Assembly: GCA_000432015.1 (NCBI GenBank)
Contig: HF985541.1
Span: 31,461 to 37,991 of the forward strand
Direction: 5' to 3'
Length of the DNA stretch: 6,531 nucleotides
Source of the DNA: Clostridium sp. CAG:1024
Lineage (GTDB): Bacteria > Bacillota > Clostridia > Christensenellales > CAG-138
Part shown: positions 1-4,761 of the stretch, in pieces
Layout: every line of letters begins with the position of its first letter
How positions within the stretch are numbered: position 1 is the stretch's first letter
The notes under the pieces: model-generated
What the model was told of the DNA's origin: nothing
The model's database searches: none
What the model saw: only the letters and a program-made list of their open reading frames with translations
Made by a program: the position numbers and the translations under genes

Positions 1-1086
1 GCCGGATTCCTGCTGGCGGTCCTCATCGGCGGCGCAGTCCTTTCGGCATACTGCGGCGTGCTCGGCTATGTCGGCGCAAAGACGGGTCTGAACTTTGACC
101 TTCTCTGCCACCGTGCATTCGGCACGAAGGGCTCCTATCTGCCCTCTCTGATGATCTCTCTGACCCAGATCGGCTGGTGCGGCGTTGGCTTGGCCATGTT
201 CGCCTACCCGATGAAGGAGGTCTTCTTCCCGAACGCCGGCAACGGTCTGCTCTGGCTGATGGTCATCATCATCGGCGTCTGCATCACCTGCTCCGCATAC
301 TTCGGCGTGAAGGGTCTTGAGATCGTTTCTTGGGTCTCTGTTCCGCTGATCGCGATCCTCGGCGGCTACGCCATGATCAAGGCGACCATCGACGGCGGCG
401 GCATGACGGCGATCTTCGCAAAGAGCACCGGTGGCCTCACGCTCTTCGGCGGCATTGCACTGGTCATCGGTTCGTTCGTCTCCGGCGGTACGGCCACACC
501 GAACTTCGTTCGTTTCTCCAAGATCAAGCCCGCTGTCTGGACGACGATCATCGCGTTCTTCCTCGGCAACACCCTGATGTTCTTCTTCGGCGGCGTTGCA
601 GGTGCTTTCACCGGCAAGAACGACATCTTCTTCGTCATGGCTGAGATGGGTCTGATGATCCCCGCGATCTTCGTTCTCGGCGCCAACATCTGGACGACGA
701 ACGACAACGGCCTGTACACCGGCGCGCTGGGTCTGTCCAACATCACCAAGGTTCGCAAGCGCCCCATGGTTCTTGCGGCTGGCGCTCTGAGCATCGTGCT
801 CGCAATCTGGCTGTACAACAACTTCTGCAACTGGCTGACCATCCTGAACGCGACCCTGCCCCCGATTGGTGTCATCATCGTTGTGGACTTTTTCCGTCAT
901 CGTGACCGCTACATGTCCGACGATGTGAAGCTCCGCACGGTCAACTGGGGTTCCATCGCAGGCGTCGTCGGCGGCGCGCTCGTCGGCAACCTCGTGCATT
1001 GGGGTATCTCTGCTGTTAACGCCATGATCGCAGCCGTCATCTGCTACTTCATCGCAGAGATCGTCTACAACAAGAAGCAGGCGTAA
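1..1086 (+). CDS. codB: Cytosine permease CodB (NCS1 family), 5' end missing
   Basis: This is an integral inner-membrane proton-coupled importer of cytosine in the nucleobase:cation symporter-1 family. The frame is open from base 1 to the TAA at 1084-1086, giving 361 residues; the start lies outside the window. Against my recollection of E. coli CodB (419 aa), roughly the first 50 residues are missing. Matches run nearly the whole length: LGYVGAKTGL close to the left edge, then GTKGSYLPSL, a TQIGWCGVGLAMFA segment, a GSFVSGGT segment, AFFLGNTLMF and the highly conserved NIWTTNDNGLYTGALG block, ending in an NKKQA tail. About ten hydrophobic segments remain of the usual twelve. It is convergent with the cytosine deaminase gene at 1716-2954 rather than in a codBA operon. 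A strong terminator follows 40 bases after the stop. Family assignment is firm; the exact substrate (cytosine or a methylated analogue) is inferred. Confidence 0.95.
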   Translation, partial: AGFLLAVLIGGAVLSAYCGVLGYVGAKTGLNFDLLCHRAFGTKGSYLPSLMISLTQIGWCGVGLAMFAYPMKEVFFPNAGNGLLWLMVIIIGVCITCSAYFGVKGLEIVSWVSVPLIAILGGYAMIKATIDGGGMTAIFAKSTGGLTLFGGIALVIGSFVSGGTATPNFVRFSKIKPAVWTTIIAFFLGNTLMFFFGGVAGAFTGKNDIFFVMAEMGLMIPAIFVLGANIWTTNDNGLYTGALGLSNITKVRKRPMVLAAGALSIVLAIWLYNNFCNWLTILNATLPPIGVIIVVDFFRHRDRYMSDDVKLRTVNWGSIAGVVGGALVGNLVHWGISAVNAMIAAVICYFIAEIVYNKKQA

Positions 1087-1125
1087 ACAAGAATCAAATC
1101 TTGCCCGGTTTTCCATTGAATCAAG

Positions 1126-1158
1126 AGAGGCCGTTCCGAGAGGGACGGCCTCTTTTTT
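1126..1158 (+). terminator. Intrinsic terminator of codB
   Basis: A 12-bp stem (1126-1137 with 1142-1153, one T-G wobble) closes on a GAGA tetraloop and runs directly into six T residues (1153-1158). It lies 40 bases beyond the codB stop and is oriented for plus-strand transcription. The reverse orientation lacks a comparable T tract, so it does not look bidirectional. Confidence 0.93.
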
Positions 1159-1602
1159 GCGCCGCTGCGCATCAAATTGGACAGCGCGATGTGTGCGGCA
1201 GCAATACAGCAGCATCGTTTTCCGGTGTGCGTACGGGCCTGTTCTCTGTACTGCTCGCAGCATGGAGGCCAACACGGGAATTGACGTTTGCGAAAAAAGC
1301 GTGCGTCGGAACCAGCCGTATCAAAAGCCTTTTCACGGCGCCCCCGCGTACAGGAAACGATGACGTTGACGTGGTGCGCCGGGGATACCAACGGGATAGC
1401 AGACGCTCCCCGTCCGCCAGAGACAGCGGCGCATCCGAAAAGTTCGAGGGGCTTCCTTCGTGTGTGCGGGATCGGGTGATGTATAGCGTGTGAGTTCCGC
1501 TCGCCGCGCGTACAAGCGCAAAAGCCGCATACGGGTCAGAGAAACAGTCGCCGACGGTTCTATACCGCGGCTTCCTTGTGAACAAGCCGCCCCCAAAAGA
1601 GG
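1159..1602. other. Long intergenic stretch, no convincing gene; possible decayed ORF
   Basis: About 440 bases lie between the codB and putative codA terminators. Open frames exist on both strands, but none begins with a good ribosome binding site or resembles a family I know. The most protein-like stretch is on the minus strand between about 1555 and 1370, reading DPYAAFALVRA and later LSLADGERLLSRW. Further down, composition turns Ser/Arg/Pro-rich. A neighbouring minus frame (about 1390 to 1170) looks slightly more natural there, as it would if a frameshift had broken an old gene. This is weak: a degraded gene and plain GC-rich spacer are both possible. Confidence 0.3.
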
Positions 1603-1634
1603 AAGCAGCCGGCGGGTGTTTTCGCCGACTGCTT
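1595..1634 (-). terminator. Probable terminator of codA
   Basis: Read on the minus strand, a 12-bp stem (1634-1623 with 1614-1603) closes an 8-base loop at 1622-1615. The one plus-strand C/A mismatch (1609/1628) becomes a T-G wobble in the minus-strand transcript. It is followed by CCTCTTTT (1602-1595). The T tract is short and begins four bases after the stem, so it is weaker than the other terminators here. Position, 82 bases past the codA stop, fits. Confidence 0.6.
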
Positions 1635-1664
1635 GATTGGTGAATCGCACTTGCATAGTATTGT

Positions 1665-1691
1665 CGCCGCACTCCGCGCCGGAGCGCGGCG
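1665..1691. repeat. GC-rich inverted repeat downstream of codA
   Basis: CGCCGC (1665-1670) pairs with GCGGCG (1686-1691). Inside it, after a single A/C mismatch, CTCCG (1672-1676) pairs with CGGAG (1680-1684) around a CGC loop. The result is a stable near-palindromic hairpin 25 bases after the codA stop. No T tract follows on either strand, so it is not an intrinsic terminator by itself. It could stabilise the mRNA 3' end or be a dispersed palindromic element. Confidence 0.55.
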
Positions 1692-1715
1692 TGGTGTGAC
1701 GCCAGAAAAGACGTG

Positions 1716-2954
1716 TCAGATGTACAGCGACTGCTTCTTCTCGGTCGTTGCAATGATGCGGCCGTCGCGGATCACATACAGTCTCGCGGGCTGGAGACGA
1801 ATCGCGGAACGAATGTCCTCTGCGTCGATGACGACAAGGTTTGCACGGCAGCCAACGTCCGTGCCGTAGTTTTCGAGACGCAGAATCTTTGCGCCGTCAA
1901 CGGTGAGCATATCGTACACCTTCTCGATCTCGTCGGGCATGCTCATCGCGAGCGTGTGTGCAGAGATGTTTGCGACCTCAAGCATATCCGCGTTGCCGAA
2001 GGGATAGAACGCATCGTTTACGCAGTCCTGACCGAACGCCACGGTAATGCCCGCCTTGAGCAGCTCTTTGACGCGGGTCGTTCCGCGCGGAACAAGCCGC
2101 TGGCCCCATTCGCGTCCCTGCACGATAAGATTCGTGACGGGGTTTGTGATGAAGTGGATGCCCGCTTTGGCGCACTTTTCGATCAGGTACGCAGCGTAGT
2201 GGTTGTCATAAGCGCCGAGCGCACAGGTGTGACCCGCAGTCACGCGGCCATGCCACCCGCGCTTGACCGTCTCGTCAGCGACCATTTCAAGCGTTCGATA
2301 GAACGGGTCGAGCGTTTCGTCAACGTGCATGTCAATGTCTGCATCGTATTTTTCCGCAATGTCAAAGCAGAGCTTCACATGCTTAAGGGAATCCTCGGGG
2401 CTGTTCTCGTTCGCAGGCATACCGCCGACGATCGTTGCGCCCATTTCCATGGCTTCCCACATGAGCTTGTCGCAGCCGGGATCCTTCAGGATGCCCTCCT
2501 GCGGGAATGCAATGACCTGAATGTCCATTGCGTCTTTGTACTTTTCTTTGAGCGCGAGAACGCCTTTCATCGGCATGAGACCGCCGATGGTGTCAACGTC
2601 AACGTGCGTGCGCATGGTCTGCGTACCGTTCTGAATGCCCATGCGGACAACATCCTCGCTGCGCTCCAGAATATCTTCGAGCGTATAGTTCTTTTTGCGC
2701 GCCCAGATCATCTCGATCGCGCCGAAGAGCGTACCCGCCGCGTTCTTTTCACAGGAGTCAAAGATATTGACTTTATCCAGATGGATATGCGGATCAATAA
2801 AGGCAGGGGAAACGAGTTTGCCGTTCGCATCGATCACGGTTTCGGCAGCGACATCGATTTTCGGCGCTACTTCTTTGATAAAACCGTTGTCAATCGCAAT
2901 GTCGACCAGAGTTTCTTTCCCACGGAGTCGGGCATTCTTCAATAGCAGTTGCAT
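1716..2954 (-). CDS. codA: Cytosine deaminase family amidohydrolase; possible 5-methylcytosine deaminase
   Basis: Cytosolic metal-dependent deaminase of the amidohydrolase superfamily, converting cytosine to uracil plus ammonia in pyrimidine salvage. The 412-residue product is close to E. coli CodA in length. Visible active-site elements are the metal ligands H56 and H58 in DPHIHLD, Q152 in AFPQEGI (base recognition in CodA), H210 and E213 in MHVDET, H242 in TAGHT, and D310 in FGQDC. The residue after D310 is Cys311 (codon 2024-2022, TGC) where E. coli CodA has Asp314; that position was reported to exclude 5-methylcytosine. The frame extends upstream to an ATG at 3083, but that ATG overlaps the -35 box. 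The ATG at 2954 is preferred because it lies inside the transcript, begins the family-like MQLLLKNARL, and has AGAAAGGA upstream (spacing somewhat long, about 14 bases). It is monocistronic. Family is firm; substrate preference is open. Confidence 0.93.
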   Translation of the reverse strand: MQLLLKNARLRGKETLVDIAIDNGFIKEVAPKIDVAAETVIDANGKLVSPAFIDPHIHLDKVNIFDSCEKNAAGTLFGAIEMIWARKKNYTLEDILERSEDVVRMGIQNGTQTMRTHVDVDTIGGLMPMKGVLALKEKYKDAMDIQVIAFPQEGILKDPGCDKLMWEAMEMGATIVGGMPANENSPEDSLKHVKLCFDIAEKYDADIDMHVDETLDPFYRTLEMVADETVKRGWHGRVTAGHTCALGAYDNHYAAYLIEKCAKAGIHFITNPVTNLIVQGREWGQRLVPRGTTRVKELLKAGITVAFGQDCVNDAFYPFGNADMLEVANISAHTLAMSMPDEIEKVYDMLTVDGAKILRLENYGTDVGCRANLVVIDAEDIRSAIRLQPARLYVIRDGRIIATTEKKQSLYI

Positions 2955-3054
2955 GATGGTACGTGAGATCCTTTCTGTTTCGGAATTGTGTCGAAGAGAC
3001 GAAATGAACAGAGCCGCATCCTGCCGTAAAACGACAAGACAGACTACCATTGCT

Positions 3055-3083
3055 ATTTTACCAATCCCGCTTCGGCCTGTCAA
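3055..3083 (-). promoter_or_regulatory. Sigma-70-type promoter of codA
   Basis: On the minus strand a perfect TTGACA -35 box (3083-3078) is followed after exactly 17 bases by TAAAAT (3060-3055), one mismatch from consensus. Transcription would start near 3048, leaving an untranslated leader of roughly 95 bases before the ATG at 2954. I see no purine riboswitch or PyrR-type motif in that leader. Confidence 0.88.
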
Positions 3084-3092
3084 TGAAAGCCG

Positions 3093-3117
3093 TGTAACTG
3101 CTTACAAACGGATTACA
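3093..3117. promoter_or_regulatory. Candidate operator upstream of the codA promoter
   Basis: TGTAA (3093-3097) and TTACA (3102-3106) form a perfect palindrome around a 4-base CTGC centre. A further TTACA (3113-3117) repeats the second half-site 11 bases on, about one helical turn. The palindrome ends 9 bases upstream of the codA -35 box, a position suited to a transcription factor. The regulator is unknown. Confidence 0.45.
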
Positions 3118-3223
3118 GGAGCAGCAGACGGCATACGATGGTGATTTTGTGAGCAGAAGACGGCAAGCGGCAGTGAAATACCGAACGTTCAGCACGAAAA
3201 GCTGCGCCGACATGAAGAAAAGC

Positions 3224-3256
3224 GCAAAACAAAAGAGAGCACAAGCGGCTCTCTTT
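3224..3256 (-). terminator. Intrinsic terminator of tRNA-Thr
   Basis: Read on the minus strand, AAAGAGAGC (3256-3248) pairs perfectly with GCTCTCTTT (3240-3232) around a 7-base loop. The T tract continues as TTTTGTTTTGC. The stem begins two bases after the encoded CCA end of the tRNA. It also separates the tRNA transcript from the codA promoter region. Confidence 0.92.
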
Positions 3257-3258
3257 GC

Positions 3259-3334
3259 TGGAGCTGATGAGCAGATTCGAACTGCCTACCTCTTCATTAC
3301 CAATGAAGTGCTCTACCGACTGAGCTACATCAGC
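3259..3334 (-). tRNA. tRNA-Thr (anticodon GGT)
   Basis: The minus strand folds as a complete 76-base cloverleaf. The acceptor stem is GCTGATG/CATCAGC, the D stem GCTC/GAGC, and the anticodon stem CTTCA/TGAAG around loop TTGGTAA. The T arm is GGCAG/CTGCT with loop TTCGAAT, then discriminator T and an encoded CCA. The GGT anticodon (3301-3299) reads threonine codons ACC and ACT. It has its own promoter and terminator and lies on the same strand downstream of hom. Confidence 0.97.
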
Positions 3335-3350
3335 ATCGCTATTTCAATAT

Positions 3351-3366
3351 GTTGCGGATTCGCAAC
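3351..3366. repeat. Small hairpin in the tRNA-Thr 5' leader
   Basis: GTTGCG (3351-3356) and CGCAAC (3361-3366) are perfect complements around a GATT loop. On the minus strand the hairpin would start almost exactly at the predicted 5' end of the tRNA precursor. It would therefore cap the leader before the RNase P cleavage site at 3334/3335. Function is not known. Confidence 0.5.
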
Positions 3367-3372
3367 AAACCC

Positions 3373-3401
3373 ATTATAGCGAATGCTTGCCGGTTTGGCA
3401 A
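3373..3401 (-). promoter_or_regulatory. Sigma-70-type promoter of tRNA-Thr
   Basis: TTGCCA (3401-3396), a 17-base spacer, then a perfect TATAAT (3378-3373) on the minus strand. The predicted start near 3366 leaves about 32 bases of leader before the mature tRNA. The -35 box lies 33 bases after the hom stop codon, so the tRNA can be transcribed independently of hom. Confidence 0.88.
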
Positions 3402-3408
3402 GAGTTTT
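3386..3408 (+). terminator. Terminator-like hairpin on the opposite strand, overlapping the tRNA promoter
   Basis: CTTGCC (3386-3391) pairs with GGCAAG (3397-3402) around a 5-base loop, and on the plus strand it is followed by AG and six T residues (3403-3408 region). It therefore looks like a short plus-strand terminator, although no plus-strand gene lies upstream. It also embeds the tRNA -35 box, so it may equally be a protein-binding palindrome or chance. Confidence 0.4.
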
Positions 3409-3434
3409 TTGCATGTTTTCGGCGACAATTTCAA

Positions 3435-4724
3435 TCAGTTTTCCGCGCGGATCAGGCTTTCAACAGCTTTTACACAGGGCAGCCGTCGAATCTCCTCGAG
3501 CGCGGCCTGCACGCTGAGCTCATGCGCCTCGTGCGTCATGAACGAAATGTGGGAAGACCCGCCGTTTGCCTCGCCGAGCTGGAGCACGTCCTTGAGCGAC
3601 ACGCCGTGCGCGGCAAAGCTCTGCGCGATCGCGGCCATGGTGCCGGGTTCGTCATATACCTCGATACGCGCACAGTAGATGCAGCGAAAGTCCCGTACAA
3701 GCTCGATCTCGCGACTCATGGCGGCATCGTTGCGGAATGTCATGTAGCGGTGATGTCCGACCGCATGGCAGGCGTAAACAATATCCGATACAACAGCGGA
3801 GGCGGTAGGCATACGGCCTGCACCGCGGCCATAGAGCATAATATCATCGACTGCGTGTCCCGTCAGAAAGACCGCGTTGAAAACGCCGCGCACGGAGGCG
3901 AGCGGATGTGTTTTCCGGATCATGGTCGGGTGGACGCGCACCTCGATGCGGGGTCCCGTTTTTTTACCGATGGCAAGGAGTTTGATCTCATAACCGAGGA
4001 GCTTCGCTGTCTCAAAATCGGCTTTGGTGAGCTTTGTGATGCCTTCACGATAGATCACATCGACAGGCATGTGCGCGTGGAACGCCATGGACGAGAGGAT
4101 GGAGAGCTTGTAAACCGCGTCGAAAGCCTCGATATCGGCGGTAGGATCCGCTTCGGCATACCCAAGCCGCTGCGCCTCAGCAAGCGCGTCCGAAAAGTCC
4201 TTGCCCTCTTCGCTCATTTTCGTGAGGATATAATTTGTTGTGCCGTTGATGATCCCCATAACGCGGGTAAGATTGTTTGCCTGCATGGAGTCCGTGATTG
4301 TGCGGAGAACGGGAATGCCACCGCCTACAGTTCCTTCAAAATACAGGCCCGCGCCCGACGATTTCGCCGCGGCTTCAAATTCAAACCAGAACTTGCTGAT
4401 GACCTCCTTGTTGGAGGTGACGACTGTTTTCCCGGCCTCCAGCGCGCGCAGAATATAGCTGCGGGCTGGCTCAACGCCGCCCATGCATTCTACGACAACG
4501 GAAACGGAAGCATCCGAAAGAATGTCGTCATAGTCCGTGGTAAACAGGGCTCGGGGCGCAAGTCCGAGAAGAGACGCGCGCTCGATGTCGCGAACCAGAA
4601 TGTGCGAAACGCAGAGGTCGAGCGACTCGCGATGCATGAGATCGCCGTGATTCTCCGTTAGAATGCGATATACGCCGGTGCCGACCGTGCCGAAGCCGAG
4701 GATAGCCAGTTGATACTGTTTCAT
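3435..4724 (-). CDS. hom: Homoserine dehydrogenase with ACT domain
   Basis: Cytosolic NAD(P)H-dependent enzyme reducing aspartate-4-semialdehyde to homoserine, the branch point to threonine and methionine. The 429-residue length is normal for the monofunctional enzyme. The Rossmann nucleotide loop GFGTVG is at residues 10-15, and TSNKE, with the conserved Lys, at 103-107. Catalytic-domain signatures are EGTVGGGIPVLR (130-141), INGTTNYIL (159-167) and AEADPTADIEAFDAVYKL (190-207), the last carrying the conserved acidic residues and Lys206. A C-terminal ACT domain (about 349-425, with YDEPGTMAAIA) normally mediates feedback inhibition, typically by threonine. The ATG at 4724 is preceded by GAAAGG ten bases upstream. 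It starts 37 bases after the transporter-kinase fusion on the same strand with no terminator between, so the two probably share a transcript. No separate hom terminator is evident before the tRNA-Thr promoter. Confidence 0.97.
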   Translation of the reverse strand: MKQYQLAILGFGTVGTGVYRILTENHGDLMHRESLDLCVSHILVRDIERASLLGLAPRALFTTDYDDILSDASVSVVVECMGGVEPARSYILRALEAGKTVVTSNKEVISKFWFEFEAAAKSSGAGLYFEGTVGGGIPVLRTITDSMQANNLTRVMGIINGTTNYILTKMSEEGKDFSDALAEAQRLGYAEADPTADIEAFDAVYKLSILSSMAFHAHMPVDVIYREGITKLTKADFETAKLLGYEIKLLAIGKKTGPRIEVRVHPTMIRKTHPLASVRGVFNAVFLTGHAVDDIMLYGRGAGRMPTASAVVSDIVYACHAVGHHRYMTFRNDAAMSREIELVRDFRCIYCARIEVYDEPGTMAAIAQSFAAHGVSLKDVLQLGEANGGSSHISFMTHEAHELSVQAALEEIRRLPCVKAVESLIRAEN

Positions 4725-4761
4725 GCGGAAAAAGCCTTTCAGTCAAATCACGGTTGTTTGT

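Noticed and set aside
1172..1753. 193-codon minus-strand frame overlapping the codA 3' end
   Set aside because: It overlaps codA in another frame, lacks a ribosome binding site and is Ser/Arg-rich; only its central part is kept as a possible relic.
1713..2945. 410-codon open frame on the plus strand opposite codA
   Set aside because: It mirrors codA almost exactly, has no family-like motifs, and is explained by the GC-rich codon use of the opposite strand.
2955..3048. Riboswitch or attenuator in the codA leader
   Set aside because: I searched by eye for purine-riboswitch, PyrR-box and terminator/antiterminator features and found none that hold up.
2955..3083. N-terminal extension of codA to the ATG at 3083
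   Set aside because: That ATG overlaps the TTGACA -35 box, and the extension lies mostly upstream of or around the promoter; the protein family begins at about the 2954 start.
3149..3379. Small plus-strand frame across the tRNA
   Set aside because: It runs through the tRNA gene and its terminator on the opposite strand and has no start signals.
3387..4661. 424-codon open frame on the plus strand opposite hom
   Set aside because: It is antisense to an unmistakable homoserine dehydrogenase and starts inside the tRNA promoter region; its His/Arg/Asp-rich composition is typical of a shadow frame.
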